A stretch of DNA of 64,000 nt from Marivivens sp. (GTDB taxonomy: Bacteria > Pseudomonadota > Alphaproteobacteria > Rhodobacterales > Rhodobacteraceae), in assembly GCA_017643845.1 (NCBI GenBank), contig JAEPMR010000006.1, positions 22,095-86,094 of the forward strand. Reading direction: 5' to 3'. Numbering within the stretch: position 1 is the stretch's first letter; the number at the start of each line of letters is the position of its first letter. A program made the position numbers and the translations under genes. Below are positions 34,125 to 43,156 of this stretch, in pieces. The notes below the pieces were generated by a model that was not told the DNA's origin, made no database searches, and saw only the letters and a program-made list of their open reading frames with translations.

Positions 34125-34799
34125 TCAGGCTGCGCCTGCGGCCGCCTTCCCGATCCGGTAGGTGCAACGGCGGCCACCACTCACGATATGCTCGACCCTC
34201 TCGATGGCGGTACCAGGGCCCAGAACCTGCTCAAAGACCGCCTGTTCGGACCGGCAGAAACCTTGACAGAAACGCGCGGCAGCGCAGATCGGACAGTGGT
34301 TTTCGACAAATAGGAACGTCCCGTCACCGGCATCCTCGAAACTCGCCATATAGCCTTCGTCAGAGCGCAGTTCAGCCAGTCTGGCGACGCGCTCCTTCAG
34401 GCTGCCGCATCCCACCATCGCGGCTTCGTATTGTGCCCGTGTCCTGGTCTCTCTGGCCGAGATAACCCGATCCAGGGCCTCCGCACCCAACTCATCCTGA
34501 ATGCTGCTCAGGATTTCAACGGTTAGCCCGGCGTGGGTATTCGGAAACCGTGCCTGCCCCTTTTTGGACAGGTGCCAGTAGGTCGATGGACGGCCTCGGC
34601 TCGCACTGCGCCGCTCTTCGCGGACCAGCCCGTCATTCGAGAGCTTCATGAGCTGCTGGCGCGCGCCCTCACCGGTGATCCCAAGCCGTTCGCCGATTTG
34701 CGACGAGGTCAACGCGCCCTGCATCTTCAGGGTCATCAGGATGCGTTCCGATGGCGCACGTGGTGCATCCGGGTATTTTTCCAAGTGATCGCTTGACAT
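34125..34799 (-). CDS. SufR-like Fe-S winged-helix regulator
   Basis: A 224-residue regulator. The N-terminal winged helix is ERILMTLKMQGALTSSQIGE then RLGITGEGARQQLMKLSNDG, followed by the wing RSASRGRPSTYWHLSKKG. The C-terminal domain has the cysteine set ENHCPICAAARFCQGFC, which resembles the Fe-S ligands of SufR/DeoR-like regulators. The start is ATG 34799; an upstream ATG at 34856 extends it by 19 residues with no better ribosome-binding site. It is divergent from the iron superoxide dismutase gene, so it probably responds to oxidative or iron stress and controls that gene. Confidence 0.82.
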   Translation of the reverse strand: MSSDHLEKYPDAPRAPSERILMTLKMQGALTSSQIGERLGITGEGARQQLMKLSNDGLVREERRSASRGRPSTYWHLSKKGQARFPNTHAGLTVEILSSIQDELGAEALDRVISARETRTRAQYEAAMVGCGSLKERVARLAELRSDEGYMASFEDAGDGTFLFVENHCPICAAARFCQGFCRSEQAVFEQVLGPGTAIERVEHIVSGGRRCTYRIGKAAAGAA

Positions 34800-34885
34800 A
34801 TTGGCCGGATTGTTTTTCAAAGTCTTCACTTGTTTAATTACCCGCTCACGTCCCATGACGCAAGCCGGACCCGATAAGGAGAGAC

Positions 34886-35491
34886 ATGATGGCCTTTGAA
34901 TTGCCCGCCCTAACCTACGACCACGCAGCCCTTGCCGCGCGGGGGATGAGCCAGGAAACGTTGGAATTGCATCACGACAAGCACCATCAGGCCTACGTAA
35001 CCGCGCTCAACGGCTTTGTGGACGCGAACGCCGACCTGCAAGGCAAGACACTGGAAGAAATCATCGCGCTCACCTATGGCGATGCCGATCGTGCGCCCGT
35101 GTTCAACAATGCGGGCCAACACTGGAACCACATTCATTTCTGGAACGCACTTTCGCCTGCGGGTGGCGGCATCCCGGGTAAACTCGAAGGCAAGATTGTC
35201 GATGCCTTCGGTTCGGTCGAGCAATTCAAGGCCGATTTCAAGACCGCAGCCATCGGTCAGTTCGGCTCCGGCTGGGCATGGCTGATCCAGAAATCCGATG
35301 GCACATTGGCCGTCACCAAAACACCGAACGGCGTGAACCCGCTGGCTACAGGAGAGGGCACGACGCTGCTGGGCCTCGATGTCTGGGAACACAGCTACTA
35401 CGTCGACTTCCGCAACCGGCGGCCCGACTATGTGACCAACTTCCTCGACAACCTGGCGAATTACGAATTTGCCGAAGCCAACCTCGCCTGA
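34886..35491 (+). CDS. sodB: Iron superoxide dismutase
   Basis: A 201-residue Fe/Mn SOD. Metal ligands are visible as the His in ELHHDKHHQAYV, the His in NHIHFWNAL, and Asp and His in LDVWEHSYYVDF. FGSGWAWL and the overall sequence are closer to iron-type enzymes. It converts superoxide to hydrogen peroxide and oxygen in the cytoplasm. AAGGAG precedes a double ATG (34886/34889). A possible promoter is TTGTTT-N17-TTTAAT (34810-34838), in the gap shared with the SufR-like gene. Confidence 0.95.
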   Translation: MMAFELPALTYDHAALAARGMSQETLELHHDKHHQAYVTALNGFVDANADLQGKTLEEIIALTYGDADRAPVFNNAGQHWNHIHFWNALSPAGGGIPGKLEGKIVDAFGSVEQFKADFKTAAIGQFGSGWAWLIQKSDGTLAVTKTPNGVNPLATGEGTTLLGLDVWEHSYYVDFRNRRPDYVTNFLDNLANYEFAEANLA

Positions 35492-35849
35492 ACGCGAGTC
35501 GGTCTCGGCGTCGGGGCCCAGTTTGAAACAGGCTTTCTGCGTTCCGAGTCGGCTCGACAATTCGATGCGTATCGGCCATTTCTTGATCTCAAACTCAAGA
35601 GAAGACCAAGTGAATACTCTTCTCGGATCTCACGTCAGACTTATGTAGGGCCTCCTTCAGTTGCCTTCCTCAAAAAAAGGCCTGGGGACAGCCGGCTCAA
35701 GCGAAGGAGAGTCACCAATTAGTGACCTAGCGACGGCGCATGGCAGAACGTTTGGAGGTGGGTGACACCGGGTGTAGCGCGGCTTATAGCATGAAATCGT
35801 CCAAGCAGTTTGGGCGATTATTCTCAAACAAGGAGGACGGGAACTGGAT
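35492..35849. other. Gene-free gap after sodB
   Basis: 358 bases without a convincing coding frame. An AAGGAGGA ribosome-binding stretch at its end serves the HAD gene. No clear terminator hairpin or promoter boxes were recognised. Confidence 0.5.
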
Positions 35850-36509
35850 TTGCCAATTTCGCGACGCGCACCGAAACTCGTGATTTTTGACTGTGACGGT
35901 GTGCTCGTAGACTCCGAGCCGACCTTCAATCGCGTGCTGCACGCTTATTTGCTTTCGACTGGCGCAAGCTTGTCACTCGTTGAATGCCACGGCTTGTTCG
36001 TCGGCAAGAGCAGACATGATGTCGAACGTTATGTGAGCGAAAGGGGATTGCGCCTTCCTGCGAAATGGCCACACGACTTCTACGACAGAGTTCTCGAAGC
36101 CCTCGGAAAAGAGGTCGAGCCGATCCCGGGCGCCCGTGAGGCGGTGACGTTGATTTCGTCGGCTGGCATTCCGCTCTGCGTAGCCTCAAATGGGCTTCTG
36201 GCAAAGATGCGTGTCACACTGGAACGGTCGGGGCTGCTTCCCTGGTTCGAAGGAAATATGTTTTCGGCTTATGATGTCGGCGCCAGCAAACCCGCGCCCG
36301 ATGTGTTTTTGCATGCGGCCGAAATGAATGGCGTTGCGCCAGAGGATTGCGTGGTAGTCGAAGATAGCATGAGCGGATTCGAGGCGGCCTCCAACGCTGC
36401 GATGACCTGTTTTGCCTACCTCCCGAAGACAGCTTTGAATCCAGAGAACGTCTTCGGTGCGCGACGGCTAACCGATATGGCTGACCTGCCGAAACTGTTG
36501 GGGCTTTGA
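35850..36509 (+). CDS. HAD-superfamily hydrolase (phosphoglycolate phosphatase-like)
   Basis: A 219-residue HAD phosphatase. Motif I is VIFDCDGVLVDSE (nucleophile Asp), motif II is in CVASNGLLAK, the lysine is in ASKPAPDVFLHAA, and motif IV is in DCVVVEDSMSGFEAA. A helical cap follows motif I. The likely start is TTG 35850 (LPISRRAPKLV), 12 bases after AAGGAGGA. It hydrolyses a small phosphate ester; beta-phosphoglucomutase and phosphoglycolate phosphatase are the nearest families. No operon partner is evident. Confidence 0.88.
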   Translation: MPISRRAPKLVIFDCDGVLVDSEPTFNRVLHAYLLSTGASLSLVECHGLFVGKSRHDVERYVSERGLRLPAKWPHDFYDRVLEALGKEVEPIPGAREAVTLISSAGIPLCVASNGLLAKMRVTLERSGLLPWFEGNMFSAYDVGASKPAPDVFLHAAEMNGVAPEDCVVVEDSMSGFEAASNAAMTCFAYLPKTALNPENVFGARRLTDMADLPKLLGL

Positions 36510-36636
36510 GTGGTCAATCCATAGACGGCAACCAGCTTCGCATGGACCGGACGACGTATACCCGGCTGCAAATCTCCATCGGAACAAACAAAGTTTGTGA
36601 CCTGCGAAGGAACACGGCCATCAAACAAGATAGTTG

Positions 36637-37701
36637 TTAAATTTTTGTATCCGCTTCACCAATTCTTGTTATTGATTGACTGAGCGAGCAGCATGCACCC
36701 AACCCCCTCGCGGTTGCCATCAGCATTTGGGGGAGGACCATCCACTCCAAAGCCCAGGCTGCACCCGACCGTTCCTGTTCATGGATCAAGGCATGATGCA
36801 TAGCCGAGACCTGTACCGAATTGAACCGTGCCAACGTCACCAAGAGCTCGGCAGCAATCGGGTTGTTCTTGTGAGGCATGGCGGACGAGGTACCACCTCC
36901 TGAAATCGCGATCACACCGATGCCTTGCTGCGCCATGAGGGCGATGTCCTGCCCAATCTTGCCTAGAGTGCCAGAAATCATTGAAAGCAGAGACGCATAT
37001 TCCACAATCCCGTCACGCATCGTGTGCCAGGCCTTTTTAGTCGGCGCAAGATCGAGCTGGTTGGCGACATCGGCGACAACTTCATCCGCCTTATTTCGGA
37101 GAGCCTTGCGGTCGCCGGAGGCCCCGCCAATCTGTACCCGCTCGATACGGGGACGGATTTGATCCAGCCGCACCCGATGCTCGGCCAAAGGCAGGCGCCA
37201 GGGTAGAACCCGATCACGTACCTTGATCACCGTGGCGGCCTGCATTCTTGTGCGCCCCATTAACGGTTCATCCCCGAACCGCTCTTCTAGCTCCTTGAGG
37301 AATTTCTCCAATTCAATCAATCTGTTGGTGATGAGCAATGAAGCCTCTCGCAGAACCAGGACTGTCGTGGTGTCGACCACATCCTGAGAAGTAGCGCCCA
37401 TGTGGACGGCTTCTTCAGGTGCGATAGCCTTAAGCTGTTTGACCAGACTCGGCACCGGCAGACCATCCTGCGCCGTACCTTTGGTAAGATCGGTTAGATC
37501 GGGTTTGGCAACTTCGATTGCTTGTGCAGCTGTCTCGGCCAGAGTTGCGTCAATCAGTCCTGCCCGGCCACAGGCCCGCGACCATGCCGCCTCGAAGGCG
37601 AGCATGTGCTGAAGATGCCGTTCCGGAGAGAGGATCGCTGCCATAGCGTCATCGCCGAACAGACCGGATAGCCACGGACTCTCAAACACTGAAGCGCTCA
37701 T
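36637..37701 (-). CDS. pcaB: 3-carboxy-cis,cis-muconate cycloisomerase
   Basis: A 354-residue fumarase/aspartase-superfamily enzyme. The signature loop is GGGTSSAMPHKNNPIAAEL, and MGATSQDVVDTTTVLVLRE and GGASGDRKALR match PcaB. It converts beta-carboxymuconate to gamma-carboxymuconolactone in the protocatechuate branch of the beta-ketoadipate pathway. It is about 350 residues, the short form common in alphaproteobacteria. It lies 70 bases after pcaG and closes the pcaDCHGB operon. Confidence 0.93.
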   Translation of the reverse strand: MSASVFESPWLSGLFGDDAMAAILSPERHLQHMLAFEAAWSRACGRAGLIDATLAETAAQAIEVAKPDLTDLTKGTAQDGLPVPSLVKQLKAIAPEEAVHMGATSQDVVDTTTVLVLREASLLITNRLIELEKFLKELEERFGDEPLMGRTRMQAATVIKVRDRVLPWRLPLAEHRVRLDQIRPRIERVQIGGASGDRKALRNKADEVVADVANQLDLAPTKKAWHTMRDGIVEYASLLSMISGTLGKIGQDIALMAQQGIGVIAISGGGTSSAMPHKNNPIAAELLVTLARFNSVQVSAMHHALIHEQERSGAAWALEWMVLPQMLMATARGLGACCSLSQSITRIGEADTKI

Positions 37702-37771
37702 AGCGAGCTCCTTATGGTGCGCCGAAAGCGCGGGATGACCAATCTATATGATGCCGCTTTTCCCGATCTGG

Positions 37772-38377
37772 TCAGATGTCGAGGAAAACCGTCTCGCCCT
37801 CGCCCTGTAGTCGAATGTCGAAGCGGTACTTGCCGTCGCCGGTTTTCTTGGCGATCAGGGTATTCACCCGTGGTCGCTGTTCGATTCGGATCAGCAACGG
37901 GTCATTGGCGTTGTCCTCGTCTTCGAAATAGATCCGGGTATTGAGACCTACGTTAATCCCACGTGCGACGACCCAAAGGGAAATATGAGGCGCGCTCTCG
38001 ACTCCACCGCGCCCCTGGTAAGAGCCAGGTTTGACTGTGCGCAAGGTAAACTCGCCGCTTTCCGCGTCGGCCGCAAAGCGGCAATGGCCTGTAAAGGCCG
38101 GATCGGCGCTTTTATCGCCCGGAAACACGCCCCCAGCATCGCATTGCCAGCTCTCGATCAACGCATCTCGCATCGCCCAGCCGGTGCCGTCAAATACGGA
38201 GCCAACGATCTCAACGATCTCACCCTTGGCCTTGCTTTCATCCAGAAAAGGCGTGGTGCCAATCTCTTCGTCATAGTATCCTGCGTTTCCCGCATAGGTA
38301 GGCATCAGGCCGATATGGACATAAGGACCCGCCGTTTGCGAGGCGCTTTCGATCAGTGTTTCAAGTTTCTGAACCAT
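37772..38377 (-). CDS. pcaG: Protocatechuate 3,4-dioxygenase alpha subunit
   Basis: A 201-residue intradiol dioxygenase alpha chain starting at ATG 38377 (MVQKLETLIESASQTAGPYV). GYYDEEIG, LIESWQCDAGGVFPG and SAPHISLWVVARGINVGLNT are PcaG-like. The alpha chain lacks the full set of iron ligands and supports the beta chain. One base separates it from pcaH, so the two subunits are co-translated. The longer reading to 38440 lies inside pcaH and is rejected. Confidence 0.94.
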   Translation of the reverse strand: MVQKLETLIESASQTAGPYVHIGLMPTYAGNAGYYDEEIGTTPFLDESKAKGEIVEIVGSVFDGTGWAMRDALIESWQCDAGGVFPGDKSADPAFTGHCRFAADAESGEFTLRTVKPGSYQGRGGVESAPHISLWVVARGINVGLNTRIYFEDEDNANDPLLIRIEQRPRVNTLIAKKTGDGKYRFDIRLQGEGETVFLDI

Positions 38378-38378
38378 T

Positions 38379-39107
38379 TCACATGCCCTCCAGCTTGTTT
38401 TCAAACATGGTCTGACGGCGACCCCGCAAAACAATGTCAAATTTATAGGCGAGAAAATCGAGTGGGCGCGATTTCGAGAAATCGAGCGGCGCGACCAGCC
38501 GGTCGAGCTGGCTGCGATCCTTGATGGTCGCGGCGATCGGGCAGTGATTGATGAGCGGATCGCCCTCGAAATACATCTGCGAGATTAACCTTTGGCCGAA
38601 GCTGTGGCCAAATATCGAAAAGTGGATGTGCATCGGACGCCAGTCATTGGCACGGTTAGGCCAGGGGTAAGCCCCTGGACGAATGGTCAAGAATTCGTAG
38701 TATCCGTTTTCATCCGTGATGGTCCGACCGCAGCCGCCGAAATTTGGGTCGAGCGGTGCGAAATAGGTGTCTTTCTTGTGCCGGTAGCGCCCACCCGCAT
38801 TAGCCTGCCAGATCTCTATTAGCGCGTTCGGTATCGGGCGGTTCATCTCGTCCAGCAAGCGGCCATGCACCAGGATGCGTTCGCCCACGGCGGGAGCAGC
38901 ACCCTTTGTCCAGTTCAAGATCAGGTTGTTGTCGAGCGCGCCGAGCTTCGTGTGGCCGAATCTCGGACCAGTCTCTTCCGAGGGAGTGCTCTCCATCGAA
39001 AGCAACGGCAGGAAGGGCGAGCGCGCGACGCTCGTTTTGTAGCCAGGATCATAGGGCTCGGGGTGGATCGCGCGGTTGCGCGGAATCAGTGGTCCATGGT
39101 CAGTCAT
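38379..39107 (-). CDS. pcaH: Protocatechuate 3,4-dioxygenase beta subunit
   Basis: A 242-residue catalytic subunit starting at ATG 39107, which overlaps the pcaC stop codon (TAATG). The non-haem Fe(III) ligands are visible: a tyrosine in NAGGRYRHKKDTYF, the tyrosine in GAYPWPNRANDW and the histidine pair in RPMHIHFSIFG. It cleaves protocatechuate between its hydroxyls to beta-carboxymuconate, together with PcaG. A longer upstream reading overlaps pcaC and is not used. Confidence 0.95.
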   Translation of the reverse strand: MTDHGPLIPRNRAIHPEPYDPGYKTSVARSPFLPLLSMESTPSEETGPRFGHTKLGALDNNLILNWTKGAAPAVGERILVHGRLLDEMNRPIPNALIEIWQANAGGRYRHKKDTYFAPLDPNFGGCGRTITDENGYYEFLTIRPGAYPWPNRANDWRPMHIHFSIFGHSFGQRLISQMYFEGDPLINHCPIAATIKDRSQLDRLVAPLDFSKSRPLDFLAYKFDIVLRGRRQTMFENKLEGM

Positions 39108-39487
39108 TAGATACTTTCCTCCATTTCCGCATAAGTCTGCTTGGCCAGCTTTAGCGCGTGGTTGGCTTTCGGCACGCCAGCATAGATCGCGACGTGTTGC
39201 AGCGCCTCGGCGACATCCGCTTTCGAGGCACCGGTATTGGCGGTAGCCCGGATATGCATTGGAATTTCCTCGAAATTTCCTGTCGCGGCCAGCAGTGCGA
39301 GGGTCAACATCGAGCGTTCGCGTCGGGTGATCCGCTCCGACGCCCAAACAGTTCCCCATGCGCTTTCGGTGATCAACGACTGAAACGGCAAGTCGAATTC
39401 GGTCTTGCCTGCCTCTGCCCGGTCCACATGGGCCTCGCCCAGCACCTCGCGGCGCACTTGCATGCCTTTGTCGAACGTCTCTGTCAT
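39107..39487 (-). CDS. pcaC: 4-carboxymuconolactone decarboxylase
   Basis: A 126-residue protein starting at ATG 39487, which overlaps the pcaD stop codon (ATGA). It is an AhpD-like helical fold with VWASERITRRERSMLTLALL and the family box HIRATANTGASKADVAEAL. It decarboxylates gamma-carboxymuconolactone to beta-ketoadipate enol-lactone. Full length for a stand-alone PcaC. Confidence 0.94.
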   Translation of the reverse strand: MTETFDKGMQVRREVLGEAHVDRAEAGKTEFDLPFQSLITESAWGTVWASERITRRERSMLTLALLAATGNFEEIPMHIRATANTGASKADVAEALQHVAIYAGVPKANHALKLAKQTYAEMEESI

Positions 39488-40266
39488 GGGATGATCCTTT
39501 CCACGAAATTCATCAGGGTGTGGGCAAATACCTTTGGCTGCTCTACCGCAGGAAGATGGCCGGAGCGGTCGAACATGACTAAATCGGAGCGGGGCAGGGC
39601 GGCGGCGAGCTTTTCGACCACGTCCGGCGGCGTCGCCTGATCGTGATAGCCGCCGATCACCAGCGCGGGCTGGGTGATTTCGCGAAGGCGGTCGGTGATG
39701 TCGGTGCCGGCGATCGCCGCGCAAGTGGCTATATAGCCTTCCGTATCTGTCCGGGTGAGCAGCGCCCGCCACAGATCGGTTTCAAGAGTCGCAAGCATAT
39801 CGGGGCCGAACCACCGCTGTAGGATGCCGTCTGCCATTGCCGCCATGCCATTAGTGCGTACACCCTCGATCCGACTCAGCCAGCTATCCGCATTTCCCAG
39901 CATTGGGGCGGTATTCGAAAGCACCAAGCCGATCACCCTATCCGGCGCCATGAGCGCGATGTGCTGCGCGATCAGGCCGCCGATGGAGCAACCGACGATC
40001 ACCGCCTGAGCGAGACCGATATGGTCCATCGCGGCCAGCACGTCCTCGGCCAGCTCTGGAATGCCATATCCCCGCGGCGCGGTACTGCTCAGCCCGTGAC
40101 CGCGCTTGTCCATGCGCAAGTTCGACCAGCCCGCGGGTAGAAGCGCGACGACATCGTCCCACATCCGCAGGTCTGTGCCGAGCGAATTGATGAAGACAAG
40201 CGCGACACCTTCGCCGTCAGTGGCGCGCAGATGCGTGGTGCCCCAATCGCGTTTCAATGCCTGCAT
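39484..40266 (-). CDS. pcaD: 3-oxoadipate enol-lactonase
   Basis: A 260-residue alpha/beta hydrolase starting at ATG 40266 behind AGGAGGA. The nucleophile elbow is VIVGCSIGGLIAQHIAL, the oxyanion side INSLGTDLRMWDDV, and the catalytic histidine FDRSGHLPAVEQP. It opens the enol-lactone to 3-oxoadipate. First gene of the pcaDCHGB operon, divergent from pcaQ. The upstream extension of 55 residues would run through the promoter region. Confidence 0.94.
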   Translation of the reverse strand: MQALKRDWGTTHLRATDGEGVALVFINSLGTDLRMWDDVVALLPAGWSNLRMDKRGHGLSSTAPRGYGIPELAEDVLAAMDHIGLAQAVIVGCSIGGLIAQHIALMAPDRVIGLVLSNTAPMLGNADSWLSRIEGVRTNGMAAMADGILQRWFGPDMLATLETDLWRALLTRTDTEGYIATCAAIAGTDITDRLREITQPALVIGGYHDQATPPDVVEKLAAALPRSDLVMFDRSGHLPAVEQPKVFAHTLMNFVERIIP

Positions 40267-40333
40267 GGTATCCTCCTGCCGATAATTTGGCATAACTTTT
40301 CCCTTTACAAAAATATGATCTTGGCCAAAAGCT

Positions 40334-40349
40334 ATAACCAAATGGATAT
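40334..40349. promoter_or_regulatory. PcaQ-box candidate
   Basis: ATAACC-AAAT-GGATAT matches 10 of 12 defined bases of the ATAACC-N4-GGTTAA motif described for PcaQ in rhizobia. It lies in the pcaD-pcaQ divergent region and overlaps the proposed pcaQ start codon, so it would serve autoregulation as well as activation of pcaD, 68 bases from the pcaD start. Confidence 0.45.
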
Positions 40350-41259
40350 ACCTAATGGTCTGAAACTGCGCCATCTCGAAGCTTTCCTGACCGTTGCTCA
40401 AGCCGGAACAATCTCTGCTGCGGCGCGGCAACGGAACGTGTCGCAGCCGGCATTGTCAAAAACGATCTCGGAACTGGAGGGGCTGCTTGGCGCGCATCTC
40501 TTCGAGCGTACAGGGCGGCGGGCCGTCTTAACCCCGGCAGGTGAGAATTTTCGTGCTCATGCCCGCGCCGCGCTGCAAAGCCTCGAGGCAGGGGTGCGCG
40601 ACCTGTCGGGGCAGGTGGCGGCGGGGCTGGTGAAGGTTGGGTTGCTGCCGACCGTGGCCGGTGGGTTCTTCCCCTCGGTCGCTCTTGCATTCTCGCAGGC
40701 GCGCCCGGATGCGCGGATCGGTATAATCACTGGGCCGAACCACTACCTGCTCGAACGACTGCGCGGCGGCAAGATTGACCTTATGGTCGGGCGCATGCCA
40801 CGGGCAGCCGACATGGCAGGCCTGTCTTTCGAGTATCTCTATGACGAGCCGATCTTGCTGGTGGCGCGCGCCGGACATCCAGCGCTGGATCTGCCGGTGA
40901 CCGACGCTCTGCTACGCTATCCCCTCATCCTGCCCAACCCCGGTGCGATCATTCGTCAGAGCGTGGATCAATACCTTGCCGCGATGGGGTTATCCGATCT
41001 CACACCGGTGTTCGAGACGGTGGCCCTGCCGGCGGCGCAAACGCTTCTCGAAGGTTCTGAGATGCTCTGGTTCATCTCGCGCGGCGTCGTGGCGCGGGAA
41101 ATTGCGCGCGGCAGCCTTGCTGCGCTCGATCTAAAGTCGGATTACATGGCCGGGGCGGTTGGTCTGACACGCAAGTTCACGTTCGACGAAGACAGCCATG
41201 CCGATCTGCTGGCGCGGCTTCTGCACCGGCGGGTTGAAGAGGATTGCGCCCGTCGTTGA
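40342..41259 (+). CDS. pcaQ: LysR-type activator of the pca operon
   Basis: A 305-residue LysR protein. The HTH is LRHLEAFLTVAQAGTISAAA then RQRNVSQPALSKTISELEGL, followed by LFERTGRRAVLTPAGENFRA. The C-terminal effector domain contains VALPAAQTLLEGSEMLWFIS and RGVV, as in PcaQ. PcaQ activates pcaDCHGB in response to beta-carboxymuconate-type inducers. ATG 40342 (MDIPNGLKLRHLEAF) aligns best with the family. ATG 40315 is possible. Neither has a strong ribosome-binding site. Confidence 0.88.
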   Translation: MDIPNGLKLRHLEAFLTVAQAGTISAAARQRNVSQPALSKTISELEGLLGAHLFERTGRRAVLTPAGENFRAHARAALQSLEAGVRDLSGQVAAGLVKVGLLPTVAGGFFPSVALAFSQARPDARIGIITGPNHYLLERLRGGKIDLMVGRMPRAADMAGLSFEYLYDEPILLVARAGHPALDLPVTDALLRYPLILPNPGAIIRQSVDQYLAAMGLSDLTPVFETVALPAAQTLLEGSEMLWFISRGVVAREIARGSLAALDLKSDYMAGAVGLTRKFTFDEDSHADLLARLLHRRVEEDCARR

Positions 41260-41264
41260 GCCAG

Positions 41265-42464
41265 TCAGACGGCTTCTAGCGCAATAGCAATACCCTGTCC
41301 TACACCGATACACATGGTGGATAGCGATTTCTCACCAGGCTTGAGGTCAAGCATCGCGGTGCCAGTAATCCGCGCACCCGACATGCCCAGCGGATGACCC
41401 AACGCGATTGCCCCGCCATTGGGGTTCACACGCACGTCATCATCAGCAATCCCAAGATTACGCAACGTGGCGAGGCCCTGCGAGGCGAAAGCTTCGTTAA
41501 GCTCAATCACTGCGAACTCCTCTTGGCGCAGGCCAAGACGCGCCAGAAGCTTTCTCGAGGCCGGAGCCGGGCCGAAGCCCATGATGCGCGGCGCCACGCC
41601 GGCGGTTGCCCCGCCGAGCACTCTGGCGATCGGCTTAAGCCCATGCTTTTCGGCAGCTTCTTTCGTCGAAAGGATCAAAGCGGCAGACCCGTCATTCACG
41701 CCAGAGGCGTTGCCCGCTGTCACAGTGCCATCGGCTTTCACGAAGGGCCGAAGTTTTTTCAGGCCTTCGTATGTAGTCGTGGAACGCGGATGCTCGTCGG
41801 TGTCGATGACCAGAGGATCACCTTTGCGCTGCGGGATCGTAACCGGCACGATCTCCTGGGCCAAACGGCCATTGACTTGGGCTTTGGCCGCTTTCTGCTG
41901 CGAGCGCAAGGCGAAGGCATCCTGATCGGGGCGCGAGATGCCAAAATCTTCGGCCACATTCTCTGCCGTCTCGGGCATGCTGTCGACGCCATATTGTTCC
42001 TTCATCAGCTTGTTAACGAAACGCCAGCCGATAGTGGTGTCGTGGACCTCATTGGCCCGCGAGAAGGCGGAGGTGGCCTTGGGCATCACGAATGGCGCGC
42101 GCGACATGCTCTCTACCCCTCCGGCGACAAGCAGCTCGGCCTCGCCGGATTTGATCGCCCGAGCTGCAGTGATGACCGCATCCATACCCGAGCCGCAAAG
42201 TCGGTTCATCGTCGTACCCGGCACCGTCTCGGGATAGCCTGCGAGAAGCAGCGCCATGCGGGCGACGTTGCGGTTGTCTTCGCCAGCCTGATTGGCGCAG
42301 CCGAAGATCACCTCGTCGATCGCGGCAAGGTCGAGGCCCGGATTGCGCGCGGCAATGGCCCGAAGCGGAATCGCGGCAAGGTCGTCAGCGCGGACGGAGG
42401 AAAGCGCACCGCCAAAGCGGCCGATTGGTGTGCGGATGTAGTCGCATATGTATACGTCAGTCAT
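41265..42464 (-). CDS. pcaF: 3-oxoadipyl-CoA thiolase
   Basis: A 399-residue thiolase starting MTDVYICDYIRTPIGRFGGA. Active-site Cys in TTMNRLCGSGMDAVIT, His in NGGAIALGHPLGMSGARI and the second Cys in TMCIGVGQGIAIALE are all present. It splits 3-oxoadipyl-CoA into acetyl-CoA and succinyl-CoA, the last step. It overlaps pcaJ by four bases and converges on pcaQ with five bases between stops. Confidence 0.95.
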   Translation of the reverse strand: MTDVYICDYIRTPIGRFGGALSSVRADDLAAIPLRAIAARNPGLDLAAIDEVIFGCANQAGEDNRNVARMALLLAGYPETVPGTTMNRLCGSGMDAVITAARAIKSGEAELLVAGGVESMSRAPFVMPKATSAFSRANEVHDTTIGWRFVNKLMKEQYGVDSMPETAENVAEDFGISRPDQDAFALRSQQKAAKAQVNGRLAQEIVPVTIPQRKGDPLVIDTDEHPRSTTTYEGLKKLRPFVKADGTVTAGNASGVNDGSAALILSTKEAAEKHGLKPIARVLGGATAGVAPRIMGFGPAPASRKLLARLGLRQEEFAVIELNEAFASQGLATLRNLGIADDDVRVNPNGGAIALGHPLGMSGARITGTAMLDLKPGEKSLSTMCIGVGQGIAIALEAV

Positions 42465-43156
42465 GAGATTCCCTCGGGAACATTGAGTTCGGCAACTTCG
42501 CCAACAATGTGCAACGTCGCGCCAGTCACCGCCTGCAAGGCGTCCAAAGTGATGCCCGGCAGTTTTTCACGAAGCACGAATTTGCTATCTTCGATGTCAA
42601 TCACGGCCAGAGAGGTGTAGACGCGGGTCACGCACCCGACGCCTGTCAGCGGGAAAGTACAGGCCTCGACCAGTTTCGGGCCGCCATCCTTGGTTACATG
42701 GTCAGTTACAACCGCCACACGCTTGGCCCCATGCACAAGGTCCATTGCTCCACCCACGGCCGGCACGCCTTTGGTGCCTACGCGCCAGTTCGCCAGATCG
42801 CCGTTCTGGGCGACCTGATACGCGCCAAGAACGGCCAGATCGAGGTGGCCACCGCGCACCATCGAAAAGCTGTCGGCATGATGGAAAAAGGATGCACCGG
42901 GCTTCAATGTAATCGCCTTTTTGCCCGCATTAATAAGATCCCAGTCTTCCTGTCCCTCCGCAGGGGCTTTTCCGAATCCCAGCACGCCGTTCTCGGTATG
43001 ATAGGTTACATCGCGGCCATCGGGCTGGAACTTGGCGATCATCTCGGGAAATCCGATACCGAGGTTCACATAGGAACCATCTTCGATATCCTGAGCGGCA
43101 CGCCACGCGATCTGCGCGTTCGTCAGTTTGTCTTCCATTAAATTGAAACCGGACAT
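42461..43156 (-). CDS. pcaJ: 3-oxoadipate CoA-transferase subunit B
   Basis: A 231-residue family I CoA-transferase beta chain. The catalytic glutamate lies in TENGVLGFGKAP, and GSYVNLGIGFPEMIAKFQP is typical. With PcaI it moves CoA from succinyl-CoA to 3-oxoadipate. The ATG overlaps the pcaI stop codon (TGATG), ensuring equal synthesis. Confidence 0.95.
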   Translation of the reverse strand: MSGFNLMEDKLTNAQIAWRAAQDIEDGSYVNLGIGFPEMIAKFQPDGRDVTYHTENGVLGFGKAPAEGQEDWDLINAGKKAITLKPGASFFHHADSFSMVRGGHLDLAVLGAYQVAQNGDLANWRVGTKGVPAVGGAMDLVHGAKRVAVVTDHVTKDGGPKLVEACTFPLTGVGCVTRVYTSLAVIDIEDSKFVLREKLPGITLDALQAVTGATLHIVGEVAELNVPEGIS

